From positions 1 to 25,865 of the forward strand of contig DASWHW010000034.1 in assembly GCA_036397975.1 (NCBI GenBank): a stretch of DNA of 25,865 nt, in the 5' to 3' direction. The notes below the pieces were generated by a model. The model was not told the DNA's origin. It searched no databases and was given only the letters and a program-made list of their open reading frames with translations. A program made the translations under genes and the position numbers. This DNA comes from SZUA-287 sp036397975 (lineage in GTDB: Bacteria; Bacteroidota; Ignavibacteria; UBA10030; UBA6906). This document shows positions 1 through 8,431 of this stretch, piece after piece; within the stretch, counting starts at the first letter, position 1; each line of letters opens with the position of its first letter.

Positions 1-654
1 GGATATCATCGACTCGACTGCAACAGCCACTCCACCAGAAATGGAAAGTCCCTGGCCGACGGGACTCCACATGTTGGTGGTGGAATTCCAACGTCCTATT
101 CCCGAAACCGTAACCGGGATTCCGCCCGGGTTGAAGGCGGTACCGATGCCACCCACATACACGTCACTGCCAAGAATTGCAAGACGTCGTTCAAGTGACA
201 CACCCACTCCTCCACCCATCGCTTCCCACAGTTGTGTCTGTGCGTTCCAGCGCGCAACGCGGTTAACAAGTACCGAGGGGCCGCCGACATTGAACGCGCG
301 AGTAAACGTTCCTGAGACGTACACGTTGCCAGCGTTGTCCACTGCTATCGCATCAGGTTCAGTGTTCTGAGTTCCGTTGTCCAGGCGATCGCCGAGAACA
401 TTCCAGTTATTGCCGTCCCACCATGCAACTCGCGTTACAGTCCTTGTACCATATCGGATCTTTCCTGCAACATAGACTCCGCCGGCCGGTCCGATGGCCG
501 AGACCCACGCGCCAAGGTCAAACGGTCCTGCAGATTGGGAGTTGATACGTGTGGATCGAACGCCCGAGCGCGCGTCCACATTCCTGTCGGTCGTTGCCAA
601 CAGAATCACCATTACCAGGAACATTCGGGACAAGACAAGCATAGTTCGGCTCAT
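1..654 (-). CDS. secreted repeat protein, tandem paralogue (C-terminus outside window)
   Basis: An open frame of 218 codons reads leftwards off the window edge, so only the N-terminus is present. I chose the ATG at 654-652; an ATG four codons later is an alternative. It opens with a hydrophobic stretch (LVLSRMFLVMVILLA) that looks like a signal peptide. The mature part has repeating units of the form V-Y-V-(A/S/G)-G followed by (R)-V-A-R-W and W-x-x-(L/M)-G. It aligns by eye over its whole length with the N-terminal ~230 residues of the neighbour at 671-4174, with shared pieces such as AGPFD, NVYVSG and GIGRWN. The start lies 16 nt beyond the neighbour's stop on the same strand, so the two probably share a transcript and arose by tandem duplication. 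The likely location is outside the cell or on its surface. The function is unknown, and the rest of the protein, including any T9SS domain, cannot be seen. Confidence 0.8.
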   Translation of the reverse strand, partial: MSRTMLVLSRMFLVMVILLATTDRNVDARSGVRSTRINSQSAGPFDLGAWVSAIGPAGGVYVAGKIRYGTRTVTRVAWWDGNNWNVLGDRLDNGTQNTEPDAIAVDNAGNVYVSGTFTRAFNVGGPSVLVNRVARWNAQTQLWEAMGGGVGVSLERRLAILGSDVYVGGIGTAFNPGGIPVTVSGIGRWNSTTNMWSPVGQGLSISGGVAVAVESMIS

Positions 655-670
655 TGCATTTCCGCAGTCG

Positions 671-3600
671 TTACTTGAGCAGGATAAGTTTCTTGACATC
701 GACAAAGCTGCCGGCAATGAGGCGATACAAATACACTCCGCTCGCCAGACCTCCTGCATCAAATGTCACTTCATGTTCGCCGGCAATCCGTGTCTCATTC
801 GCCAGTGTCGCCACTTCACGACCCAACACATCGTACACCTTGAGTGAAACAAACGACCTCACCCCGGCCCTCTCCTGGGAGGAGAGGGTGAATTTGATTT
901 TCGTTGTTGGGTTGAAAGGGTTGGGGTAATTCTGATCCAGAGCGAAGACCTCTGGAATGGAATTGTCACCTCCTATTCCAGTTGGTGGAAGAATACTCGT
1001 CCCAGTTGGAACTTCCTCAAGCGACATGAGCGGGCCGTTTTGATTCGCAGACGGATCGAGGAAACCTGAAAATGCCATCATCACCACTTCTCCCGCCTTA
1101 CCCGTAAGATCAATGGGATATGAACCCAGAATCTGACTGTCGCTTGATCTCAGTACGTCAAACGTATAGCTTCCAGGTGGGAGGTTCGTCATTGAATCTG
1201 AAGCCTGACCGAAGGACAAGCCCTCAACGAGTATTGATCCGCCTTGAAGTGCTATGTTCACGGTCGGCCCGTCGGTAACTGCGTGAAGAAACACCAGATG
1301 AACATTGGAAGGCTCCTCTCCCGTTACAGGCAAGTCCTTTAATATCATTCTGTATCTTGTGGAAATCCCTTCAGGATTAGGCGCAAAGATCGTCGTGTCA
1401 TCAACGCCGATAAACGTCATGGCCTTTGGAACGGCTCCGTCGATGGTGACATTAAGACCGGCCAGGAAACTTCCGTCCAGGCGATAAGTGTAAATCGTGA
1501 GCGGTTCATTGAATGGAATACTGTTAATAACCGCTGACTCCCGGAACCCAAGACTATCAAAGTACACAATATCGGGTCCGGGACTCATCGAGATGGTGCT
1601 GCACTCGAATGAGGGACCCCGTCCGCCGATTCCCATACTAGTCCCTGACCATGAGGCGCTATAACTAAAGACCGGAGGGTCCCAATGGTAGCGCCAACGC
1701 GCAAGGCTTCCCGCTGACCTGTTACCCGCTACTGAAAAATTTCCTCCAACATACACATTCTCGCCGGCACCGAAGCAGAAGGGGAGTGATATGAGACTGT
1801 AGACAGGTCCGTTCGTTCCGTTTCCGTTTAGTGCTCTCTCGTTCCAATTCTGATTAAACGGTACATGTGGTATAGAATCGGAGATAATGTAGAGACCAAC
1901 ATGTTGAATGCTGCGCGAGTTCGTGCCCGCCACATTGATATACCCGGTGGTAAAATCTCCCCCAATAAAAGCTCCATCAAAGTCGGTTTCTTCTAATCGC
2001 GCGATTGAGTAGACCGGTCCGTCTGTTCCTCCCTGCAGAGTATTCCATTGGTTGGAAGGATCGTTCCAGAGGGCCATGTGCCGTGTTGTAAGCGAAGTGC
2101 CATTGCCGTTCATTGCCATCGTGAAATCTCCTCCAACCCAAACGCGAGGGAAAATCAGGTAGGGATTGTCGAGAGCTATTGCCCGGACATCATTGTTGAC
2201 CCCAAGACCGACCGCGGACCAAGTTGAATCTCTTGGTTTCCATCGAATGATGTTGGGGCTATCGATCGACAACCCATTAAAGTCCTGGGCGCCGGTGAAC
2301 GAACCCCCGATGTACAGGTGGCCATCAGGCGTAAGGTTGGAATATGCTTCAAGGTGACCGATCGCTCGCACGATGCGAGCTCTGCCGTAGACTCCTTCAC
2401 CCAACTTTTGGATTTCCCACGGAGTGAACGAAATGTTCAATGTCTGAAACTCAACAATGGAATTGACGCGTTCTCCATTCCTATTCGGATCAACAAACGC
2501 AGAATCGAAGTCTCCGCCAACATACAAGCGAACCAATCCGGCGAGGATATACGCATCAAGCGCGTAGACCGCGCCTGAAACCCCACTTGCCACTGAACTC
2601 CATCTTCCTGTCGAGGGATTCCACATCGCCAGATTGTTCACGTCCACCTCGAACCCGTCGGCGTCGTACGCTTTTGTGAATAAGCCACCGACGAATACCC
2701 ATCCCGCCGCATTGGTGATTGCATACACAGGCCCGTTTACCCCAAGACCAACAGGACTCCATCCGAGTCCGTCCGTCCGGGCAATGTTGTTTGCCGGCAC
2801 CCCTTCCACACTTCCAAACAATCCCCCCGCATACACATGCGATGGAAGCCTTAGGGATCCTTGAAGCGGCGTCGACCCGAGCGCATAAACTGTGCCTGCT
2901 GTTGGTGGTCCCGTGCTCACCATCTCCTGCCACGTGCCGCCAAGGAGACGAGCATGGTTTGTAATAACGTATGTTTGTGAAGTGGACGGATCGAGAATCT
3001 GTGTGAAGAGACCCCCGGCATACAAGCCGAAGTTTGGAAGATTAGGTCTTCCGGCAATCACGGAAAGAACTTCTCCCTGGAATCTCCCTTTAGCAACCCA
3101 CACCCCGCTTCTTTTTACCATCAGGACCTGAATCTGAGTGTTCGAATCATACACATATGCATAGAGACTGTCGCTGCCATCGATCTCGATTTCGGTGACA
3201 ATTGATCCTGATGAGAATGAAGGTGCTTCGTTTGTCCATTGGCTGCCGTTCCATCGGATGATCTTCCCGGGAACTTGCGTTCCGTTACCATTGACGCCGC
3301 CCTGAAATGGTCCGGCACAATATAGTTGACCGGCTGCATCAAGGGTCAAGTCACCAGCAGAGGATCCTAAAGGATATAAGCCATTTCCAACGGCGCCCCA
3401 TTGGCTGCCATTCCAGAAGGTTATTCCATTGACGGTGTGCATCGTCCCGTTTCCATCGACCGCAGTGAGGAATCCTCCGCTCATATAAAATCCCGTTCCC
3501 GTGGCAATCATCGAGGAGACGAAGCTGGGTCCTCCTTGCACTCCCTGTCCGACGGGCTCCCACACACTCGATGTAACATTCCATCTCCCAATGCGCGGGA

Positions 3601-4174
3601 TTGTCACTTGACCACCGCCGGGCTGATTATATGCTGTTTGGATGCCACCAACGTAAATCTCGTTGTTGAAGACACAAAGTGCAGACGCGGTCTGCACAGT
3701 CCCGCCTCCGACTGCTTGCCACGCTTGTTGAGCTTCATCCCACTTCGCGATCTTATTCGCATCGACACCTGGACCGGTGGCATTGAATGCAGTTGAGAAA
3801 TTGCCGGAGACGTAGACGTTTCCCGATCCATCCGCTGCAATTGCGTCGAACGTGGTGAACGTCCCCACGGAAGTAAAACGATCGCCGAGTATCTCCCAAG
3901 CGGACCCGGTCCATCGTGCAACGCGTCCAGGACGAATGTTGCCATCAGTGAATGAGCCAGCTACGTAGAGCCTTCCATCCAACCCTACGATTGCCGTGTT
4001 GATGTTGTTATCGAATGGTCCGGCAGCCGTCGAACTAAATTGCAACCAGTTATCAAAAGTCGGCGTGGGGGGTGGCCATTGAGCATTTGCACCATCGAAG
4101 CTCACAAGTGTCAGGATGAGTGTAGCAGCAAAGAAGGGGAAGAGGGAGAGATGATCGACATGGGAAGTTTTCAT
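671..4174 (-). CDS. 1167-aa secreted beta-propeller-like repeat protein with DUF4397-like and T9SS sorting domains
   Basis: Residues 1-32 form a signal peptide (basic start, hydrophobic core, ANAQ). Residues ~40-880 hold about a dozen imperfect repeats of 60-75 residues, each with G-P-V-Y-(A/S)-(I/L), V-(Y/W)-V-G-G-(D/N/L)-F-T and an A-x-W...W..(V/L)G.GV element. This resembles propeller repeats of the Rax2/kelch-like kind; the exact family is not certain. Residues ~905-1045 resemble DUF4397 (VHLVFLHAVTDGP, LPPGSYTFDVL, FSGFLDP). Residues 1079-1167 are a T9SS type A sorting domain (NYPNPFNPTTKIKF, VYDVLGREVATL, SGVYLYRL, KKLILLK). It is therefore predicted to cross the inner membrane by Sec, then the outer membrane by T9SS. 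A good Shine-Dalgarno (AAAGGA) precedes the ATG. Relative to typical sorting domains, residues ~1098-1107 are extra and come from a palindromic DNA repeat. Its role could be adhesion, or structural; nothing catalytic is visible. Confidence 0.9.
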   Translation of the reverse strand: MKTSHVDHLSLFPFFAATLILTLVSFDGANAQWPPPTPTFDNWLQFSSTAAGPFDNNINTAIVGLDGRLYVAGSFTDGNIRPGRVARWTGSAWEILGDRFTSVGTFTTFDAIAADGSGNVYVSGNFSTAFNATGPGVDANKIAKWDEAQQAWQAVGGGTVQTASALCVFNNEIYVGGIQTAYNQPGGGQVTIPRIGRWNVTSSVWEPVGQGVQGGPSFVSSMIATGTGFYMSGGFLTAVDGNGTMHTVNGITFWNGSQWGAVGNGLYPLGSSAGDLTLDAAGQLYCAGPFQGGVNGNGTQVPGKIIRWNGSQWTNEAPSFSSGSIVTEIEIDGSDSLYAYVYDSNTQIQVLMVKRSGVWVAKGRFQGEVLSVIAGRPNLPNFGLYAGGLFTQILDPSTSQTYVITNHARLLGGTWQEMVSTGPPTAGTVYALGSTPLQGSLRLPSHVYAGGLFGSVEGVPANNIARTDGLGWSPVGLGVNGPVYAITNAAGWVFVGGLFTKAYDADGFEVDVNNLAMWNPSTGRWSSVASGVSGAVYALDAYILAGLVRLYVGGDFDSAFVDPNRNGERVNSIVEFQTLNISFTPWEIQKLGEGVYGRARIVRAIGHLEAYSNLTPDGHLYIGGSFTGAQDFNGLSIDSPNIIRWKPRDSTWSAVGLGVNNDVRAIALDNPYLIFPRVWVGGDFTMAMNGNGTSLTTRHMALWNDPSNQWNTLQGGTDGPVYSIARLEETDFDGAFIGGDFTTGYINVAGTNSRSIQHVGLYIISDSIPHVPFNQNWNERALNGNGTNGPVYSLISLPFCFGAGENVYVGGNFSVAGNRSAGSLARWRYHWDPPVFSYSASWSGTSMGIGGRGPSFECSTISMSPGPDIVYFDSLGFRESAVINSIPFNEPLTIYTYRLDGSFLAGLNVTIDGAVPKAMTFIGVDDTTIFAPNPEGISTRYRMILKDLPVTGEEPSNVHLVFLHAVTDGPTVNIALQGGSILVEGLSFGQASDSMTNLPPGSYTFDVLRSSDSQILGSYPIDLTGKAGEVVMMAFSGFLDPSANQNGPLMSLEEVPTGTSILPPTGIGGDNSIPEVFALDQNYPNPFNPTTKIKFTLSSQERAGVRSFVSLKVYDVLGREVATLANETRIAGEHEVTFDAGGLASGVYLYRLIAGSFVDVKKLILLK
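856..890. repeat. palindromic interspersed-type repeat inside the T9SS domain coding sequence
   Basis: The element contains a perfect 8-bp inverted repeat, CCCTCTCC (868-875) and GGAGAGGG (881-888), around a 5-nt loop. It is flanked by CCTCACCCCGG, wording I recognise from small palindromic repeats scattered in many bacterial genomes. It is read in frame and encodes roughly SSQERAGVR, where related sorting domains pass directly from the KIKF strand to VSLKVYD. Copy number cannot be tested from this window. Confidence 0.6.
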
Positions 4175-4201
4175 GGATTTATCCTTTCAGGATTGACTCC
4201 T

Positions 4202-4232
4202 CAAAGGTAATCCACTCCATCGCTCTGAACAA
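4202..4232 (-). promoter_or_regulatory. Bacteroidota-type promoter for the 1167-aa gene
   Basis: On the minus strand TTG (4232-4230), a 20-nt spacer and TACCTTTG (4209-4202) match the TTG-N19-21-TAnnTTTG pattern of Bacteroidota primary-sigma promoters. The -7 box ends 28 nt before the ATG at 4174, leaving a short leader with an AAAGGA ribosome-binding site. Confidence 0.5.
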
Positions 4233-4288
4233 CGCAAGAACTTGTACTTTTGTAGAAGGATTTGAAGAGAAAGGAATGAAGGAGTCGG

Positions 4289-4969
4289 CTAGAGATTAGA
4301 AGGGGGAGTGATGATGCCACGTGCGAGACCTTTGGCTACTGCTTCACCACGGCTATGTACATGGAGTTTTTCATAGATATTGCGGATACGAGCAATGACG
4401 CCATCACGTGAGAGAAAGATTTCCTGAGCGATGGTTGCATATGATTTGCCTTGCGCAAGCAACACGAGGACTTCCTTTTCGCGGTCGGTTAAGTTGTGCG
4501 CGGGCGGTGCATCTGCTGCTGGAGGTTTCTGGAATGTAGCGATGACCTTACGGGCAATGTTTGGCGTCATGGGCGAGCCACCTGCAGCTGCGTCTCGTAT
4601 CGCCTGAATCAGCTCGGCAGGGGTTACTTCCTTCATCAAATACCCGACGGCTCCAGCACACAGGGCGTCAAAGATATTCTGATCGTCTTCATAAACGGTG
4701 CAGATGATCACCGAAGAATCGGAATTCGTCTCCTTCAACTTGCGGACTCCGTCGATACCCGACATCCCGGGCAAACCGATATCCATTAGAACCACCTCCG
4801 AATCGGCGAACAAGTGGTTTGCAAACGCTTCTTCGCAACTGCCAAATGCTCCGATCACCTTAAAATCGCTTGCAGCGTGAAGCGTCGCAGACCAGCCCTC
4901 CCGAACGAACCGGTTATCCTCGACGAGTGACACCCATATCGGGCTCGTGGGTTTTGTATGAGCTTGCAT
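4289..4969 (-). CDS. NarL/FixJ-family response regulator with LuxR-type HTH
   Basis: This 226-residue DNA-binding response regulator has two domains. The receiver (residues ~10-128) carries the acidic pair E17/D18, phospho-acceptor D63 in LMDIGLPG, T91 and conserved lysine K113. The LuxR/GerE helix-turn-helix (residues ~158-218) has the typical LTDREKEVLVLLAQG start and a recognition region ending in YEKLHVHSRGEA. Length is normal for the family. It lies 61 nt downstream of the ATPase half of the propeller sensor kinase on the same strand, so it is the probable cognate partner: HisKA_3 kinases usually signal to NarL-type regulators. No convincing Shine-Dalgarno is visible before the chosen ATG. 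Targets are unknown; the adjacent secreted-protein genes are candidates by position only. Confidence 0.92.
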   Translation of the reverse strand: MQAHTKPTSPIWVSLVEDNRFVREGWSATLHAASDFKVIGAFGSCEEAFANHLFADSEVVLMDIGLPGMSGIDGVRKLKETNSDSSVIICTVYEDDQNIFDALCAGAVGYLMKEVTPAELIQAIRDAAAGGSPMTPNIARKVIATFQKPPAADAPPAHNLTDREKEVLVLLAQGKSYATIAQEIFLSRDGVIARIRNIYEKLHVHSRGEAVAKGLARGIITPPSNL

Positions 4970-5030
4970 GCGGAATTCTAATCAAAATTGAGTCGGAATG
5001 ACACACAAGAAGTTGTGTTTTTTTGACCAA

Positions 5031-5462
5031 CTATACGCGAAAGGTGATTTCCCAGCGGGTTCCCTCACCAGGTGTGGTCTTCAAACCCACCTTTGCAGCA
5101 AGAAGTTGTACGCGGGCTTCGATATTCTTGAGTCCATGACCCGGCGGCGGGTTGACGGAATCAAATCCGCTACCGTTGTCCGACACGGTCAGTTTGATTT
5201 GTCCCTCTCGAACAGTCAAGCGGACCTGCACCTCGGTGCAACGGGAATGCTTTGCAGCATTGGTAACGATCTCCTTAAAGAGAAGCCAGAACTGCCGCCT
5301 CCGTTCCGGGTCGAAATTCACGGATAAATCCCTTTCCGGCATTTCAATACTGTGGGCAATGCCTTTGCTCTCAAACAACTCAGAAGCATAGCGCCGGAAT
5401 TTTGATGCGATGTTGTCCCAGCTATCATTGAGGGGATTGATTGACCAGATAATATCGCTCAT
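5031..5462 (-). CDS. HATPase_c catalytic domain, detached C-terminal part of the propeller sensor kinase
   Basis: These 143 residues are the ATP-binding part of a HisKA_3 histidine kinase. They begin with MSDIIWSINPLND, the conserved linker normally found inside such kinases. The N-box is FKEIVTNAAKHS, the G1 box DNGSGFD and the G2 region GHGLKNIEARV. It is in the same reading frame as the upstream 877-aa ORF and separated from it by one TAA plus eight sense codons. The ATG used here is preceded by AAAGGA about 5-6 nt upstream, so translation could restart, giving a separate ATPase polypeptide. More simply, it is the C-terminus of one gene spanning 5031-8120 with a nonsense change or a sequence error. 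Alone it would lack the phospho-acceptor histidine. Confidence 0.85.
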   Translation of the reverse strand: MSDIIWSINPLNDSWDNIASKFRRYASELFESKGIAHSIEMPERDLSVNFDPERRRQFWLLFKEIVTNAAKHSRCTEVQVRLTVREGQIKLTVSDNGSGFDSVNPPPGHGLKNIEARVQLLAAKVGLKTTPGEGTRWEITFRV

Positions 5463-5489
5463 CGCTTCCTTTGCATGAGCAGAACTTTA
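5463..5489 (-). other. in-frame TAA and possible restart signal inside the sensor kinase
   Basis: TAA occupies 5489-5487 on the minus strand. The next eight codons encode SSAHAKEA and lead without a frame change into MSDIIW, which kinase homologues read straight through. AAAGGA, shortly before the ATG at 5462-5460, could serve as a ribosome-binding site. One base change (for example GAA or CAA to TAA) accounts for the interruption. Confidence 0.85.
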
Positions 5490-8120
5490 TGCGATCAACG
5501 AAAGGAACCTGTTGCCGCCGTTCGTCCCCGAGGGTTGACTTTCGCTCAATGCTTGCGCGAAGAATGTAATGCTGCTGAGTGTCCCGCCGATATCGTCGTG
5601 GAGATCGCGAGCAATCTGCATTCTGGTTTGTTGCTTTTCCAGCTCCTTCTGTTGCTCTGCCATTTCAGCCTTCAATTGTGCTTCGCGAATCGCCGCCTGT
5701 TCGCGTTCGCGACGACGAATTGCGTTGATTTCATATTGTCGCCAACCAAGGCCGCCAAGAACCAGTATGAGAACGTATGATGTGTACGCCCACCATGTCT
5801 TCCAAGGAGGAGGGCTTATGGTAAAACCAAGCGTCGTTCCCTGCTCATTCCAAATGCCATCGTTATTTGAACCTTTGATACGGAAAACGTAGTCACCCTG
5901 CGGCAGGTTTGCATAGCTGACATATCTCCTCGTTCTCGCATGTACCCAAGCATGTTCGAGTCCTTCAAGTATGTAAGCGTATTCATTCTTCCGTGGCTCC
6001 ACGAAATCGAGGGCGGCGAATTCGAACGCGAGGAAGTTTTCATCATATGAAAGTTCGGGAGATCGGGATTGGTGGGTGATCTCACGGTCAAACACGCGCA
6101 CACTTGTTAGTACAACTTGAGGAATGTTGCCGTTACTTTTGATCTCCTCAGGCCGAAACATGTTGAACCCGTTTACGCCACCGACGTACATCATGCCGCT
6201 CTTACCGCGATGCACTGCCCCGCGACGGAATTCCAGTGATTGTACCCCATCGCTTTCATCATACGTGATGGTTTTTCCGGACTTTGGATCAAAACGCGCC
6301 AGTCCATATCCTGTAGTAAGCCAAAGTTCTCCCGACTTGTCATCAACAAGGATTCCATAAATCTGATCGTTCGGGAGCCCGTTACTCGTCGAGTAGTGCG
6401 TGAACGTGTCGGCACCGGGATCGTATTTGTTCAGCCCATCACCCCACGTTCCAAACCACATCATTCCGTCCATATCCTCAGCTATGGCCACCACAATATT
6501 CCCGCTGATAGCACTCCCGTTATGGCGAGTGTTGTTCCTGCTTAGTACAAGTGACTCGCCCGTTTGCGGATTGTATTTAACGACGCCAATGCCCCATGTT
6601 CCAAACCAAAGAGAGCCTCGTTGGTCTTCGTGAATCGCCCAGACATAATCACTCGGAAAGGCAGGCTGAGTTCTCATCGCGTGATGCTCGAATGTTTTCT
6701 TCGTCGGATTATACCGACTCACTCCTCCACCGCTTTGACCGATCCAGAGATCCCCACGGGAGTCAACGAACAAGCTTGTCACGGATGTGCTCGTGTTGTC
6801 CTTCGGGCCTGACGGGAGACCGAACGATTCCAGAGCACCGGTCCTTTTGTTCATTCGATACAGCCCCGACTGCAGATTAGCGAACCAGATACTTCCATCT
6901 CTGTCTTCATGAATGGCGTACACCGGCTCTCTGCCCATCTTTTCCATGTCCACAACAGATGCGCTTTCTTTCGTCATGCGTTTCACACCACCCTGCGTTG
7001 CAACCCACAATGTCCCATCTGAGTCCTCGCAGAACGCATTCACCGTTGCAGGATTCGAAAGGATGTGGCGGAACTTCTTTTTGTGTGGATCGAATTTGGA
7101 AAGTCCAGTTGCAACTGTGCCGAGCCACAACACGCCAGTTTGATCACGATAGAGAGAGAGAATAACGTTTGATGTAATGGCGTGAGGGTTTTGGGGGTCC
7201 GTTACAAGGTGAGATCGCTCGCCCGTCACCAAATCGATCCTGAAAAGCCCATCGCCATCAGTACCGACCCAGAGGTGTCCTGAGACGTCTTGACACAATG
7301 ACGCCACAGGATTGGTCAGCTCTGGAATGACGAGGCGAGTGAAGTCGTCAGTTGTGGGATTGTACTTGCAGATTCCTCCGTCAGTTCCAAACCAGATGGT
7401 GCTGTCGTTGGTCTCATACATGGCGAAGATGTACTCTCCTGGAAGCGACCTCAGGTTCATTGGCTCAGGTTTGTAGATGTGACTTGTTCCGGTTGCTCTG
7501 TCGAAAAGAGCAAGTCCGCGCCGCGTTCCCACCCAGAACCGTCCCGACATATCCTCGAAAATTCTGTTGATGTTGTTGCTCGGAAAAACCTGCAGGCTTG
7601 TGTAACGCGCGAATGCTCCCGTCGCACGATTAAGCTTGTTCAGCCCGTTGGTCCACGAGCCCGCCCAGACGTCGTTCTTAAGGTCGACAAACACCCACGC
7701 AACCTCATCGCCGAGCAGACTTGTTGTATCGTCGCGGATGTTGCGATAGCGGATGAACTTGTCTTCGCTTCTTACATAACGGTTGAGCCCACGACCTGAC
7801 GTGCCGATCCATAGATCCCCGCTCGAGTCCTCACATACCGACCAGATGAAATCGCCAGAGATGGAATTCGTGTCGGTAGGATTGTGTGCGAAGCGTTTGA
7901 ACGTGTACCCATCATATCGGAAGAGACCCGTAGCCGTACCGAGCCACATGAACCCAAACCGGTCTTGAAGGATGGAATATATTGTTCCGGTGGAATATCC
8001 TTCGGCTGTCAAGACTCGCTCGAAGTTGGGTTGTCGGTCGCCTTCCCCGGCAAAAGAAGAGTTCGCACAAGAGAAGTATGCGAGACATGCGAACAGGCAC
8101 TTACTGGTTACAGCAGTCAT
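5487..8120 (-). CDS. two-propeller hybrid-type sensor kinase, N-terminal 877 aa (Reg_prop, Y_Y_Y, TM, HisKA_3)
   Basis: Residues 1-25 are a signal peptide. Then come about 14 Reg_prop motifs of the (L/I)W(F/V/L)GT...G(L/I)xx(Y/F) kind, from FMWLGTATGLFRYDG to MYVGGVNGFNMF, enough for two seven-bladed propellers in the periplasm. A Y_Y_Y domain follows (residues ~700-770, with YANLPQGDYVFRIKG), then one membrane helix (~777-793), a charged coiled coil and a HisKA_3 box with phospho-acceptor H841 (ARDLHDDIGG). The ORF stops at LSLIA, just after the dimerisation helix; the missing ATPase domain is at 5031-5462 in the same frame, so the intact protein would be about 1029 aa. Such kinases usually sense extracellular compounds, often carbohydrates, but the ligand here is unknown. 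The partner is probably the NarL-type regulator at 4289-4969. No Shine-Dalgarno is evident. Unlike classic HTCS proteins there is no fused receiver or AraC domain. Confidence 0.9.
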   Translation of the reverse strand: MTAVTSKCLFACLAYFSCANSSFAGEGDRQPNFERVLTAEGYSTGTIYSILQDRFGFMWLGTATGLFRYDGYTFKRFAHNPTDTNSISGDFIWSVCEDSSGDLWIGTSGRGLNRYVRSEDKFIRYRNIRDDTTSLLGDEVAWVFVDLKNDVWAGSWTNGLNKLNRATGAFARYTSLQVFPSNNINRIFEDMSGRFWVGTRRGLALFDRATGTSHIYKPEPMNLRSLPGEYIFAMYETNDSTIWFGTDGGICKYNPTTDDFTRLVIPELTNPVASLCQDVSGHLWVGTDGDGLFRIDLVTGERSHLVTDPQNPHAITSNVILSLYRDQTGVLWLGTVATGLSKFDPHKKKFRHILSNPATVNAFCEDSDGTLWVATQGGVKRMTKESASVVDMEKMGREPVYAIHEDRDGSIWFANLQSGLYRMNKRTGALESFGLPSGPKDNTSTSVTSLFVDSRGDLWIGQSGGGVSRYNPTKKTFEHHAMRTQPAFPSDYVWAIHEDQRGSLWFGTWGIGVVKYNPQTGESLVLSRNNTRHNGSAISGNIVVAIAEDMDGMMWFGTWGDGLNKYDPGADTFTHYSTSNGLPNDQIYGILVDDKSGELWLTTGYGLARFDPKSGKTITYDESDGVQSLEFRRGAVHRGKSGMMYVGGVNGFNMFRPEEIKSNGNIPQVVLTSVRVFDREITHQSRSPELSYDENFLAFEFAALDFVEPRKNEYAYILEGLEHAWVHARTRRYVSYANLPQGDYVFRIKGSNNDGIWNEQGTTLGFTISPPPWKTWWAYTSYVLILVLGGLGWRQYEINAIRRREREQAAIREAQLKAEMAEQQKELEKQQTRMQIARDLHDDIGGTLSSITFFAQALSESQPSGTNGGNRFLSLIA

Positions 8121-8161
8121 CGTGCAAATAAGAAGTCAGGAACAGAAGGGAGTGTAAGTGA

Positions 8162-8191
8162 AATCTACGGAGAGGAGGGGGGCAGAGTCAA
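8162..8191 (-). promoter_or_regulatory. sigma70-like promoter for the propeller sensor kinase
   Basis: On the minus strand TTGACT (8191-8186) and TAGATT (8167-8162) are 18 nt apart. The -10 lies 41 nt upstream of the ATG at 8120. Confidence 0.45.
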
Positions 8192-8396
8192 GTGATACTT
8201 TCGTCGCTCACAAAAGGAATGCAACCATTGATTTCCTTGTCGAAAAGGTCATTCGGTCATGGTCTTCTGGTGAAAGCGGGTAGGACATGTGAATACGATG
8301 ACAAAGATATTGAAGCGGAAGAAAGAAGACGCGTACGTATTCGGACAAAGCTATCCGATTAGACAATTGTGACCAGCGAATTTCATGGTATGTCCA

Positions 8397-8425
8397 TTGA
8401 CTTCAGCATAGACTCTGACTATATT
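8397..8425 (+). promoter_or_regulatory. sigma70-like promoter upstream of citrate synthase
   Basis: TTGACT (8397-8402), a 17-nt spacer and TATATT (8420-8425) make one of the best sigma70-type matches in the window. It lies 290 nt before the citrate synthase ATG and would give a leader of about 280 nt. Confidence 0.5.
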
Positions 8426-8431
8426 CAACAA

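Noticed and set aside
5487..8120. Hybrid HTCS protein with fused receiver and AraC domain
   Set aside because: After the ATPase domain the frame ends, and the regulator is a separate NarL-type protein.
7990..8120. Lipoprotein signal in the propeller kinase
   Set aside because: The cysteine near residue 18 lacks a proper lipobox before it, and the protein has its own membrane helix near residue 785.
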